Positions 13,421 through 26,252 of a stretch of DNA of 64,000 nucleotides are shown piece by piece. Origin of the DNA: Calliopsis andreniformis (Eukaryota > Arthropoda > Insecta > Hymenoptera > Andrenidae); contig NC_135064.1 of the NCBI RefSeq assembly GCF_051401765.1, positions 28,618,001-28,682,000 on the forward strand. The letters run 5' to 3'. The translations under genes and the position numbers were made by a program. How positions within the stretch are numbered: position 1 is the stretch's first letter; each line of letters opens with the position of its first letter. The notes beneath the pieces are model-generated. The model saw only the letters and a list, made by a program, of their open reading frames with translations, was not told the origin of the DNA and did not search any database.

Positions 13421-13887
13421 AGATCAAGCATTCAATCGAGGTAAAACATTCATATTTATTTATGAATTGATTTTACTTTGTTAGCATTAAAAATTGTAAA
13501 AATAAGTATTTCTATACAATAGTTAAGAATAATATTGAAATTGATCTATTGAGAAAATGCTGTTTAGTTGTGTACTAATATAGTAAAAATCTGATCATTT
13601 TTGTTCCCCTAAATTTTCTTATTTTTTGATATACACTTTCTATTTTTAGTTTGATTGAAAATAGTATATCTTTTATGATAACAGAAAGTGTCTACTTTAT
13701 GCATGAAAGAGCATAGAGTAACACTTATACGAACATGGATAAAAAGTTTTTGTTAAATCGATCAGTTAGAATAAGTTTATTTTGTACTCACTAAATAGTT
13801 CATATTTAGCATTGCATAAAAGCTTTGTAAACAGTATTTGAAATTATAGATTATATCTCATATTGTATTCATTATATAATTTTTTAA
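13421..13887. other. Convergent 3' flank between GCP2 and painless
   Basis: AT-rich 3' flanking DNA. TTTATT at 13776-13781 is AATAAA on the minus strand, about 110 bases past the painless stop, and is a fair poly(A) signal candidate. Nothing else is recognised. Confidence 0.5.
13776..13781 (-). terminator. Poly(A) signal candidate of painless
   Basis: TTTATT on + (AATAAA on minus), about 110 bases past the stop codon. Confidence 0.4.
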
Positions 13888-16642
13888 TCAAGCAATAAAA
13901 GAAGTAATATCGTCATCTCTTCCGGCATTAAGATTGTTATTCTCAATGCCTCGATTTAGTGCATTCACACTAATTTCTATTGAAGCTAATCTATCTTTTA
14001 TTTTCTCCAATTCACTAATCACTTTTTCAGTACTTGATTCCCTATCTCTATTTAAAAGAATCTGATTAACTTGTTTCATAATGTCAAGAAATACTTTATC
14101 TTTAAGATTGCCATGTGTCCATTTTTTATCATTTGGATTGTGAATGAAACCTTCTCTTAGAGTATCATAAGGAAAGACCAGCTTTCCACTGTTCAAACAT
14201 CTCGGGAAAAGAAGAATCTTTTTAGATAGGAACGCGAATGGGTTCCATTGACATGACTGCAGGAAACTATGACAGAGTAAGCAGTGGGTTCTGTGAATGA
14301 AGGGCGCACGAATCGCGATATTTTCTATATAGGTGACTAGTTGTATTCTAGTAATCAAACCGACTAATTCTGCCTTGCTAAGAATGTCTGCTGTGTTACT
14401 GACAGCCAGACCGTTCAGTAAATTGAATAATACAATCGCGATGAGAAAAACAAAGAGTACGAAGACTAAACGACTTAGAATCGGGTAAGAGACGAAAGGT
14501 ATGTCATTGGCATCAAATTCTCCGGTGAGCATGATAATGGTTTTGAACAATGAGTGACCAATATCAGGGAAGTTATCATCGTTTTTAAAGAGAGCAAAAA
14601 AGGCCAACGCGAAGGATAAGATGAGGAATCCATAGAGGAATAGAAAACGCATGAAATTAATTGATACCTTTTTGAACATCTCGATATCGGTAGACATCCA
14701 GGGATGCTGACCGATCACTATTACTAATTCCCAGGCGGATAGTAGAATTACTACGACAGCAACTGGGACTTGAGCATCGTATAGCAACCAGAATCCGAAG
14801 AATATCAAGATTACTTCCAGCCAATTATCGAACTTTGATACGTAATGACATGGCGAGGAGATCACTTGAAGGATTTCTCTTATAACGAGAATCGCCAAAG
14901 TAAATCCCGTTAAAATTTGCAAAACATTCAGTGAAGTTGATTCGATTGCTTCTTCTTTTACTTGTTCGCTCGAATTCGTCAATATTCTCCTATCGATGTT
15001 GTTATAACTTGCAAACACAACGTAAGCATTCAATAGTACACAAAGAAGAAAATAAAAGATGAAATTTACGTAGAGAATACATCTTATCTTCTGCCACTTC
15101 AGATACAAAAACAAGGATAAAAGGGGATGCTTTAATAAATGCTTTAAACTGCTATTATTGGCTAAATATTGAAAAACGTCCATTTCCCGTTTCTGTTCGG
15201 TGAAACTCTTGTCTTGTAATTTCTCAGAATGCGGATCATCGTGAGGGATCAAGCATTTATAATCAAATTCGATCGTGTACTCTTTTGGTCGCTCTTTCTT
15301 AGTTTGTATGCAATTATCGAAATACTGGGATAAAGTAGATTCGGAAATGTGAGCCACAGGTGGAACGCCAAGATTATTCATATGACCGATGTAACTACCT
15401 TTTTCCAGTAGTAATGTCACTGCCTCTCGACAGTCAGCTCTAGCTGCATAATGCAGAGGAGTGTTCCCTTTACCTAAAAGTTAATAAGTAATCATTTATT
15501 TTCAGAAAATACAATTACAAGGAAAACACACAAAAAGGAAAGAACTCACTATCTGTACATCGGACGTCTACATCATCCCTTTCAAGGATCAGCTTTAGAC
15601 ATTTTAAACGATCAGACATGATTTGCGAATTTTCTTTTCCTGGTATATCCAATTCCAAGCAAGCATTTAAAAGCAAATTGCTGCTTCGAACCTCACCATT
15701 CGCATTCAATATTAGCTCAAGAATATTAGGCGAGCCTCGCTGAATTGCTATGTTGGCAGCTTTGTCTAAATTATATCCATGCCCCTGAATTTTCTCCAAT
15801 AACGTATTAACAGTATTTTTAAGGTTCCGTTGAACGGCCATTTCAATCAAGTCCTCTACCACATTATTCACAACGTCATCAGGAACTGTTTTAATACACT
15901 TGAAAAAATTCATTTCGTCGTTTGCATTCAAGTAGTATTTAAGATCATGTACGTTCGCACCCCTTTTTTGAACAGAGGGAAGAGAAATATCTGGCAGGTT
16001 CTTCTGTAGAACGTCTCTAGTAGTTTCATCGTTATAATCTTTGTAGCTGTCTAAATCCAACGCGTGCTGCGATTTTTGCAGGATCAGCTCCACTATGTCT
16101 CTCTGACCCTTCATTGCCGCCATGTGAAGAGCAGTTAAACCCTTATTGTTAGGAATGTTAGGACTAGCACCTTTTGTCAGTAAAAGTTCCACGGAGTTAA
16201 AGTCATTTCTTTTGACTGCCATATGTAAGGCTGTTTGATGACCAGCTTCCAAATTCGGATTAATCGTAGGCTCATCCAGGAGCACGTCGAGAACCTCCGT
16301 ATGTCCATTTTCGGCGGCAAAGTGAATAGGTCCTCGATTGTAACTTTCATTGACTCTGTTCACTTTCGCTCCTGCTGCCAGTAAAAATTTTACAAATTCC
16401 GTCAGACCATTTTTACAGGCGATGTCCAGATATGTCTTATCCGATTCATTAGGATGGACGTAATTTACATCGAAGCTGGTCGATTGAGTTTTTAGGATTT
16501 GCTCAAAGAGACTTTTAAAAGACTTAAAATCTTTCAAATGCAAACTCTCCAAAAGCTGCTTATGAAGTGTTTGAGATTTCAGAATGTTTAAAGTATAATC
16601 GCGTAGCAGATGCATGTGAATCAAATCGTCTTCGGGATCCAT
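13888..16642 (-). CDS. pain: Painless, TRPA-family cation channel
   Basis: A TRPA channel used in nociception and heat or mechanical sensing in insects. Two exons (16642-15550 and 15473-13888) encode 892 residues. The N-terminal half has ankyrin repeats, for example YLDIACKNGLTEFVKFLLAAGA, PIHFAAENGHTEVLDVLL, ALHMAVKRNDFNSVELLLTKGA and ALHMAAMKGQRDIVELIL (about residues 70-195), with a late one after the exon junction (NTPLHYAARADCREAVTLLLEKG). The painless-type linkers DLDSYKDYN, FDNCIQTKKERP and HPLLSLFLYLKW follow Drosophila painless rather than TrpA1, pyrexia or water witch. Six membrane segments lie at about 497-735. The pore region carries TIIMLTGEFDAND and S6 carries FNLLNGLAVSNTADI. 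The C-terminus is a short coiled coil. An acceptor 16 bases upstream of the ATG (exon border at 16659) shows at least one upstream non-coding exon. Confidence 0.95.
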
Positions 16643-19600
16643 AACTACGCTTAATAATCCTGAAAAATGAATTAGAACAAGAGTACGAAAAAGAATGGAA
16701 TCGAAATATGTATAAGTACGTTATTTAAGAGACTTTAGATGCTTTAGATGAAATTTACTAACAATGAAACATCCATTTCTTAAAACTAAAGCCGACAATG
16801 AGTACAATAAAATATGTAAAAGTATAATGAAATGAAAATTTGTATTTTTTGACTCGCGATAATTTTCTCGAAATTCTTACTTTTGTAACGAATAGGCTAC
16901 GTGAAATTCTAGAAAGATGTTTTATCTTGTTTTAAGGCCTTAAGCGTTTCGATGCAAGTACCACACCTTCCGGCACAAATTCTCTTAACTATCTCGATGA
17001 TTGATACAGGATCAAAACACAAGTGAAGAACGGAGTTTCGATCGCATCATTGAACACATTCTCTGCTCGAAAATTTTACGTACATCTGAAATGATAATAC
17101 GAAAACGTTACAAATGTCTCTGTCTCTATCTACACCAATCTACACCATCCGGTATAGAATAGACTGCGCTGAGTTACATACATGCTTACATACTTACTTT
17201 GGTAACCAAACCAGCTCTCTGTATCGTGATGTCAGCGTTGAAAAAGAGAGGGAAACGATCAAGTGTCGGACAGTGGTCGTGACAGTGCTGCTTTTGACAC
17301 CAGCAAGTCGAAGAAGGCATCGAGTCTGATCGTTCCATTCAAATCGACGACATTCAGTCGAACTTTTTTCGATTCAAATTATTACTAATTTATAGAATAA
17401 ATTGTAGATACATATCTAGCCAATTTTATAAATGTAAAAATACACCGAGATACAAAGTTTTTACTAATATTCTTAGGAGAAGTAAAATCAACAATAATGC
17501 CAGAGATTGCAGTGAAATAAGTATATTAAATCTTTGAATAATTCATTATATGTGTTCGACATATTTTAGATCACGGTTCATTTGATCGAAATTGATTAAC
17601 GTTAACGTTAACTGCATTGGTTTATTACATCCCTTAAATTGGCTTAAATATATTATCTCCTGAAAAACATGTTCAGCTCAGCAAATATACGTATTGATTT
17701 AAAACAGAAAAAAAATGACCGATAATCAATAAGATATTTATCAGAATACATAACAAAATATATACTTAGATATGTATGTACATTATAGATATTACTGACA
17801 GTAAAGAAATACAATGTATGTACTACGTACAGTACATATATGGTATGCATCGTGATGGCGCGATTCTCCGATTTTAACTTTCGTCTGACCTCTGGGACAT
17901 TGAACGCAGAACATAAAAAGGCCGAAAATGTTGAGAATGGAGTGGAAGTTGGATTCGGAGAACGAATATTAGAACGCGTAGGTTGTACACGATATACGAA
18001 ATACAACAGTGCTCGAATCACTTATCACACGTACGTTTAGCTCATTTATTTATTTAGCGATTACACGTATTTGCGAATCGTCGTGATTTATTTTATTATA
18101 TTTTCGCAAATTGAATAGAAATCATATTTGTTAGTTTTAAAGGAACGTTAGTTGAAAAGGACTTTAAAAAGAATCATAATTGATTAAAAAGAACGAACAC
18201 TACCTGTTACATATAAAGAAGAAAATGTAATTAAAAAGATGAGCGTTCACAAGGAAGCGCATGCGTTATGAGGCACACTTGCAAAAAGTACGTCACATGT
18301 CAGGTAAAGCACGGAGTGGGGATGACGAACCACATGCGTCGCGGCGCGCACAATTAACATTCATTCAGTGCCGAGCAGTGCCGAGAAGGAAAGCGTTTTG
18401 AGTGGAGGTGTTTTGGTTGGTGAGAACCAAAAGGTTCTGGTCTTTCGTGTCATTGATAAATAATAATTTAATCCTTTCAATCATCTGGCATCTTCAACCA
18501 ATGACTCGACTAATCTCAGCTGCAGCATAAATTTTATGTTACTCAGGTAAACCATAAAATACATTTAAGTTGCATTAATATGTATTATAACCAACTTAAA
18601 TTGGCTTAACATTCGTGTATATTTTAAAATAAAATTATTTATTAATATTAGAAAGAGATAATATATATGTAATATAATGTTGTTATTTTGATATTACCGT
18701 TGAAACTTAATTATTACATATTCATGGCAACATATTCGATAGTAAATAGCGTAGTAGTTTGTAATTTGTGAAATATAGTTTATAACATTCATGTATAGCA
18801 GAATGTTTACTATATGTACTTATAGTTGCAAATATACCGCGTGACGTAAATATGATTCTGCCGTTCCTCTTCCGACTCATTATCGTGCTATTCTACTATT
18901 AAAGCATAACATAGCATAGCTACTCTTGCGTCGTATTCTGTTATCCAATAATGTAATTATTGGATTTGTACAGTTCTATGTATTTACAATGTCGATATAA
19001 TATACTTAAATATATAATTATTGGTATAATTATTACTGAATAGTTTGAATTAGTAATATTTTCAGTAGCTTTTATCAAATCTTTGTTTGCATTTAAAATT
19101 AATATCGATCTAAGGTAGCTGAGAATATTTCAGATCCGATTGGATCTGTACGAGAAGGTGCGACACTGAGTAATCCCGATTAGTCGAACATGCTGTAAAC
19201 AAATATGCATCATTCCCTATGAATGAGCTCGTAGTTAACAACGTTATAAAGACATAAATGGTAACTTGTTCAATAATCGTAAGAAAATGATGATTCATGC
19301 AGTAGCTTTTCTAAAAATTACCATTTCAAGTGGCAGACCCAACTCGATAAGTATGATACTTTGAGAGAAATGGTCGTTTCTCAAATATAGTACCTTGGCA
19401 TTTAAAAGTACGTGTATTTACGTATATGTATATTACATATAGTATATACTACTCCAAAAAAATGAAAAAAAAAGGAAAACGACACACGCAAACGTATGTG
19501 TACAATTTCGTAAAAGCATATTGTTTGTATAGGTAAGGGTCGCAACATAAAGCTATTTAAAGAAAACTAAAATGAATCGGTAAACAAATCATGACTAAAA

Positions 19601-20414
19601 GTGAAACATTAAGGAAGCGTAATTTCTGTATGTATGTACATAATATTTCGTTAGAGCTTAAGTTCGAACAATTGTTGAAGATAAACACACAATCGACAGA
19701 TCGACAACCTTAATTTCGCATCAATCTAATGAAACAGTATAGTACATTCTATTAATTGTAATTTAATTGTAAGTATACCATGCAACTTTTTAAAAGTCAT
19801 TCTAGTTACAATTATTAGAGTGCATGATACGCTTGTGTGTAAGTATCATGTAAAAATAAAAAGACTATAAGTGGGTCATGAGTCATTCGTTCGACCTGCA
19901 TTTATTTGGATTGTTCGAACACCGTACAATTTGTGATATATTCATGTTTTATTCAGTTCAATGTCAAATGGTGGGCGACTTTGAATACCCACCATGGACA
20001 TATTCTTATATGGTTATTCGTAAGTTGTTTCTGTGGCCCGTCTGTCGAGGCCACTACCGTACGTTGCGCAATTCTGGAGAGATCTTATTATTTTACAAGT
20101 AGAAAGAATGAAATACAGCGAGTCACGGCGATTCTCTCGATCAAACTTCAATAACTGATCGGACATAAATTCTTTATACATGCTTTGAATTTACTGATTT
20201 ATTGTTTAATGTCTATAACGTTCAAAAAGGAAATAAAAAACCACATTTGAAAGGATTCGGGTTGATCGACGCGAATATTTCAAACTTTAAAAAGCAAAGA
20301 ATCGCTATACCTATTTAAAAGTATACGAGATATAAACATTCGGTATATCGTCAACATACATCGAAATTATTGAAAACTATTTCCTTTATAAGGACTACGA
20401 AAAGTAAAAGAAAT
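16643..20414. other. Divergent intergenic region between painless and the STPGR gene
   Basis: About 3.8 kb without a recognisable coding exon. It must contain the upstream non-coding exon(s) and promoter of painless, probably in the somewhat GC-richer part near 16950-17350, and the promoter of the STPGR gene. Open frames at 17114-17329, 17653-18021 and 19878-20154 have low-complexity or random-looking translations and no splice or family support. Confidence 0.5.
18230..18445 (+). promoter_or_regulatory. Candidate promoter / first-exon region, GC-richer island
   Basis: A CpG-containing island in AT-rich DNA, including GCGTCGCGGCGCGC at about 18337. It is followed by ATTCAGTGCC, which fits the insect TCAGT initiator, and a tandem GTGCCGAGCA/GTGCCGAGAA. 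A GTGAGA donor-like site follows near 18420. It could be the promoter and non-coding first exon of the downstream STPGR gene, or of an unrelated non-coding transcript. Inference only. Confidence 0.3.
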
Positions 20415-23400
20415 ATGGGTGGTATGACTCAAAGACCATGGACACCAACGAAGAGGCGCGGTCCTATTGCAGCCGAGTACAGTAGTCCAGGACCAGCTTG
20501 CGTCACTTTACCACCGTTAATCGGTACATATGATTCTTAAAATGGATTATTTTCTTACATTTTTATTAGTTACATGTGTTACATACTAAAACTGAACATA
20601 GCTAAAATTGAAAATGTTTCCAGGAAAAACCGTTCCCGATTCGAAGAGGGGTAGGGCACCCGCCTTTTCCTTTGGAAGCAGGTAATATAATTGCGAATTT
20701 AAAATGTAGTCTGCGCTCTTTTACCTAATTCAAGCTAACTTTTATTTAAATTTCTTATAGACACACGATGAAAAACGATAGTCCCGGACCAGGTCCTGGT
20801 CAGTACAACGTTTCAGGGCTTAGCGCAAAAGGTAGGGCAATTGTATTTTGAAAACGAAATAAAACAAGTATGAAAAATCAAATAGTATATGTGAGACTTG
20901 AAAGAATACTTCAATTAGGGGCACTTATTGAGATAGCGTCAAAAAGTAAATAAGAAACGTTAATATAACGTAACATTACAAAGGGAATGAGGTATCGATC
21001 AAACTCCGAAGCAGTAATAATCCGTGAGAACGTAGGCGGTTTAATAAATATCTTTTAAGGAATTCCCTTTCGTTCTGTTTAATAATTATCATGCTTTTAA
21101 AACGTACTTGATGCTTCGGTAGAATCAATGATTGTAATTTGCTATATTACTTGCATATAGGGAAAGATGTAGCACCAGCATCATCTTTACACGGCCGTAC
21201 AAAATCTGCGAAACAAGAAATGACACCAGCACCTGGTGATTATAATCCGGAAAAAGCTGAAAAAATCATTTTAGATAGTTCACCGAAGTACACATTTGGT
21301 ATTAAGACACAGATCGAGAAGATTAGCTCCACACCTGGTGAGTGTGAACTTTTTTATACTTACTGATTTTTTATATTTCTATTAAGTATAAATTATAATG
21401 AACATAAAAGAAAGATTATACCATATAATGGTATTACTTTTTTCTATTTTAAATCGTATCATACAAATTTAGAAAAATGTGTAACGAGAACTAATTGTAA
21501 AATCATTAGCGTGTAGTTCTAACATTCTTTTCTTTTCGCGTTTTATCGTCAGTTTTGTGTAAGTAAGTAGTAGGTATACATTACGTTTTACAAAACGTAA
21601 TATGGTCTAGTCTTTTATCTCGAAATACCCCGCATCATTATTCGTGCAAATTTTTCGATAAATGCATCTTAATCGTAGCACCCAGTGACTATTGCACCGA
21701 AAAGGTGAATCTCGAAAAAGCCCCTGAGTACAGTTTCGGCTTGAAAGCTGTACTGGATAAACCGAGCGATATTCCTGGTAACTATCAACCCACGATAAAA
21801 CTTGTACCCATACAACTTTATATTTCAATCCTACTAATCGACCAAATACCTACTAATCATAATCAGGTTATTTGCAATTTTTAATAAGCAGAAATACTTA
21901 TTTCTACTGCTTTCAACACGGCTCAATATTATTTCATAAAACTAAATCGAGGTAGAGGTAACTAAATATATTTGGAAATCCATAATACTATTCACTATTC
22001 TGTAGAAATTGTAGAACCGATTTTAAACCATTCTATTATATATGTGTAGGTAGTTGAAGAAATCATAAAAACAAAATATAAAATACATTAGGGAGCAACT
22101 GTAGCGGTACAACTTTTTCTAACATTTATATTCCAGAAAAGTAATTATGTCGGTATTTTATAGCAATCGCGCGATAGTCTAGCAACAATGTATGTATGTA
22201 AGCATTACATACATACTGTTTTATTACATACGTAATGTTTACATACATACTTTGACTTAAAAATGTGTGAGCTACTTTAACCGTAAGTAAATTGGCTTGT
22301 CTACTCGACGAGCTAATGTAAGGTGACTTCATGAGTAAAGAAACATTTAAACATTGGAAAATAAGTTTCATTAAATTTTAGGCACTTGATCTTATTGTAT
22401 AACAATCCTTAATTACTGTATTCCCTACATAGTAATTACATAATCTAAACAGTAACCATCCCTGATTCCGTATATTTTGCTTTTTACAATTAATAGCTTG
22501 ATGAATAGGACTTTCTCCTTAAAGTAGACAATTATCTAATATTTTGCGAGTAGAGTGGAATAAATAAACAACGCTTGAAGATTATACAATTGCACCATAC
22601 ACATACATATTGCATGCGTAACAGCTTATATTCGAAATTTTACGTAAAATTATAACGAGTGCAAGTAATTAAATCGAATATACAAACTTTTATATTTGTA
22701 TTTCGATTACGCCAAACGTCTTTGTTGGTTTCGATATTGATTAGAAGAAGTATTTAAAAAAAAACTTTTGAGATCAAAAGATTCCACCGCGAGCAAGAAA
22801 ATTACTCCTTAGAAAATCAAACAATTCCTACCATTAAAAGCAATAAAGACGTTTCAAGTGACCTAGCTATAAATAGATCACCTTACAAGCTATCATAGAT
22901 ATATTCATTTTTTAATATATGTATAATAAAGTTTTTCTTTCATTACAATATCAGCACCCGGAACTTATTGTCTGGAGAAGGTAAGATTGAACAATACACC
23001 GCAGTTCACCTTCGGACTTAGACCACCTCTTGAAAAATTAAACGATACGCCAGGTAATTGTTCAAAAATTGTCACAATTGACACTTTGTTGACCTAATCC
23101 TTTTAACTAGTCAGTTCAAACATTTAATGTAGTATATTTATGTTTGAACTTTCAAACATAAATATCGAACTTTCAACATGATAGAAAGTACACTTCAGTT
23201 GCTGCTATTGCTGTGAAATTTTTTTTAAGGAATAAATAGAATAAATTAATTTTCAGCACCTGGTACTTATTTCCCTGAGAAGGTAAATCTTGATAAGTCA
23301 CCAGAATATAGTTTTGGATTGAGAACACAGCTTGATAAACCAAGTGATAATCCAGGTAGAGAGTTTTGTAATAGTAATATTACTTTTAATAATACACTAT

Positions 23401-25500
23401 TCTTATCAGTAAAATAGTTAACAAAAGTACAATATTGTAGCACCTGGAGACTATTGCCCAGAAAAGGTAAACTTAAATAAAGGTCCACAATACAGTTTAT
23501 CAGGAAAAGGAATATCGAACAAACCAAATGACACTCCAGGTAAATTTTTATGTTTAGTACTATAATATACATATAAATGTTTCTTAGTACTTTCAATATT
23601 ATGTCTTCGTCAAAGCACCTGGTACATACAGTCCTGAAAAGGTAAACTTAGACAAAGGACCTCAATATAGCTTAGCTGGAAAAGGAACACCAGAAAAACC
23701 CAATGACAATCCAGGTGAAACTATTTGAATTATTACTTTGGAGTTTTTTTAGTTTATAAATTCAGTTGGTATAGGTTTAACAATTCACAGGAATGAACAC
23801 TAATATTTTAATTGCTTTAGTAGCTCTTGTTGACTACTATCCAACAGAAGTATTAAATTTGGAAAAAAATCCTTGAATAAGCCTAGGGATACACCGGGTA
23901 ACGGTGTTGGATACTAAACAACTGATAACACTTATTAGACCATATAACATTTTAATGCAGCTTCAATAAAGGTACATGCTAATATTAATTCATAATGAAT
24001 TGAAGTTGTAATGCAATGTCTTACCAAAAATATATTTGAGCTTTTCATGCTTTTTCTTAATTTATTTTTAGTATTTTTCTAATTTCTAATTATTTTAATA
24101 CTAATATCATTATTATCTGTTACAAAATGTTTAGAAAAAAAAACAAGAATTATTGCACAATTTACGTTGATACATTTCTTTAATAAAACCGCATAAGACT
24201 TTCTAATTTTGTAGCTCCTGGCACCTATTCTCCAGAGAAAGTCAATTTAGATAAATCTCCACAATATTCATTTGGTTTGAAGGCATTTGTTGAAAAACCT
24301 AATGATGTACCTGGTAAGAAATATTAATATTTTTTTTTTTTACGAAATATTGATAAAAGTACTTAAAGGTTATTTATTTAACATATTCCAACTATAGCAC
24401 CTGGAAGTTATCATCCAGAAAAGGTAAACCTAAACAAATCTCCTCAATACAGTTTTGGAGTTAAAACAGAAATACATGAAACGGATTCTATACCAGGTAT
24501 TGTTATGCTCTAGACCTTTTTTTATATTCTCTTTTTTTTCTATTTATTTTATTCAATAGATTTGATGTTTCATTCAAAGGTCCAGGCAAATACAGCCCTG
24601 AAAAAGCTATGCTTTTATTGGAAAAAGCATTACAATTTAGTTTTGGACTTAGGACAAACATAGATAAGCCAAACAATATACCAGGTAAAGCCATAAATTT
24701 CATATGTTATATCTGCTTATTTTATATAATCCTTATAATATGGATAGTATGTATATATACTATGTATGTATGTATATATAGTTATAGTAGCATGATTTAG
24801 TATGTATAACATTTTTGTTCCATCTTACCTCATGATAATGAAAATTTCTTCAATTTTAATGCATAGAAGAGGATTTAAACTAACACCGTAATAATAACTT
24901 ACAAAATTAAAAATAAAATGTTAATAAAAACTCTTCCGCTTTTATTCTGTTTCAGCACCAAATATTTACAACATTCCTTCTGCTCTTGGTGGAACGAAAG
25001 AAGGCAACAAAAAAACTGCACCGGCTTATTCAATTTCTGGTAGACAAAAAGTTTTTACGGATGATCGTGTTTTAGTTCCTGGACCAGGAACGTATGAAAC
25101 CGTAAAATCAGACGCGATTAGAGTGAAAAGTCCTGCTTATAGCATAAGTGCTCGTTATCAGCTACCCGACGGTCATTCAGAAATTCCAGGACCAGGAGCT
25201 CACTGTCCGGAAAAAGTACTTGCAATTTTTTTCCTACAGTGGTAATAGCCAATAAATAGGGCCCGAAAGAATATCTTGATTCAAGTTAGCATATAAAGTA
25301 AACTGAAACACATGCACTTAACAATAGGTTTTCGTTCAATATACCTTGCACATAATACAAAATCAATAAAATATGTACATAATTCTTTCTTTTTTTACAA
25401 TTATTACTATTTACAGGTTGTTCTGGACATTTCCCCAGCACATTCATTTGGTATTAAGCATTCACCGTATTTATGCAATTTGAAGGACGTTGTTTATTGA
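20415..25500 (+). CDS. STPGR-repeat protein (ODF3/SHIPPO-like)
   Basis: STPGR (sperm-tail PG-rich repeat) proteins are microtubule-associated parts of sperm tails and cilia. Exons: 20415-20523, 20624-20681, 20761-20831, 21161-21337, 21679-21777, 22955-23053, 23257-23355, 23441-23539, 23616-23714, 24215-24313, 24398-24496, 24580-24684, 24956-25215 and 25417-25500. Leaving out the decayed exon at 23821-23897, they join to 518 residues from ATG 20415 (MGGMTQRPWTPTKRRGP). Most repeats follow the plan APGtYcPEKVNLdkxPqYSFGLktxldKPxDxP. Seven exons are exactly 99 bases, one is 105, and all are phase 1 at both ends, so units can be gained or lost without breaking frame. The tail has two or three more PGPGxY units and ends KHSPYLCNLKDVVY. 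It converges on AMDHD2; AATAAA lies at 25833-25838. The role in sperm or cilia is inferred from the family. Confidence 0.85.
22190..22256. repeat. ATGTATGTA-type repeats with nested palindromes
   Basis: GTATGTATGTAAGC followed by ATTACATACATAC forms a perfect short stem, then ATTACATACGTAATG is itself palindromic, then TTTACATACATAC. It is in the intron between the fifth and sixth STPGR exons. Confidence 0.75.
23821..23897 (+). pseudogene. Decayed STPGR repeat exon
   Basis: It lies between intact repeat exons, with an acceptor (TTGCTTTAG) and a donor (GTAACGG) still present. Read in the array phase it gives VALVDYYPTEVLNLEKNP and then TGA. After the stop, another frame resumes the usual repeat end (LNKPRDTPG). 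The exon is 77 bases instead of 99, so about 22 bases (the PxYSFGLK part) are missing. The first codons also differ (VALVDYY for APGTYY). Since neighbouring exons are phase 1 on both sides, skipping it keeps the protein intact; including it would truncate the protein. Confidence 0.8.
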
Positions 25501-26252
25501 AATGCCGTCCTTACAGGATACAACGTGTATTTACATTCGTGTAAAGTAACAATATTTCGTTACCAAACGACAATTTCTCAACACCTGGTGCTGTTAATTT
25601 TATAGTTAAGTATGCAATTAAGAAAAACATGAAAGGAATATTTTCATGAAACTCTAACATTTTATTCAATGACAATTACTATTATAAATCATAGCCAACA
25701 ATGCACTATGTAGACACTAATACTGACAATGTTAAATATGTAACGTTAGAATGATGTTATAACCAACAAAACAAGAGTTTCTCTTTTTATCTTAATACAT
25801 GTATATTAGATTTAACTTTAAAATACATATTAAATAAAATTTTAATGCAGCAAATCATTTTTATTTTTTACTTCAAAAGAATGTTAGAAATATCATAGAA
25901 TATTCTTCTCTTAATATATGTATAATTGATTTAACTTATGGCAGAAAAGTTTATTGTCAATTTATTAAAACTATGTATTATTGAATCCAATACATCAAGT
26001 ATTATTATTTATTATATCAATTATTAAATTATGAAAGACGTTGATTAGTAAAAACTTACTTTTATAAAGTCTTACTATATTGTATGATAAAAAATATAAA
26101 ATATATATATTTTCTGGAAATTTATCTATAGAAAATATACAAGAAGTTTAGGATATATGGTCAAACATTAGTATGGCTAAAAGAATACTTACAAGCCATC
26201 CAATGTTAATATCATGAAGAACAGTTAAAATATGTAATATTTGAAATTTGTT
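25501..26252. other. Convergent 3' flank between the STPGR gene and AMDHD2
   Basis: AT-rich 3' UTR and intergenic DNA. AATAAA at 25833-25838 (+) and TTTATT at 25950-25955 (AATAAA on the minus strand) are candidate poly(A) signals for the two convergent genes. No coding frame is convincing. Confidence 0.5.
25833..25838 (+). terminator. Poly(A) signal candidate of the STPGR gene
   Basis: AATAAA, 333 bases past the stop codon, followed by AT-rich DNA. Best-placed canonical hexamer for this gene. Confidence 0.45.

Noticed and set aside
15515..16642. Stand-alone ankyrin protein next to a separate channel gene
   Set aside because: The two exons join in phase across a GT-AG intron, and together match painless from end to end.
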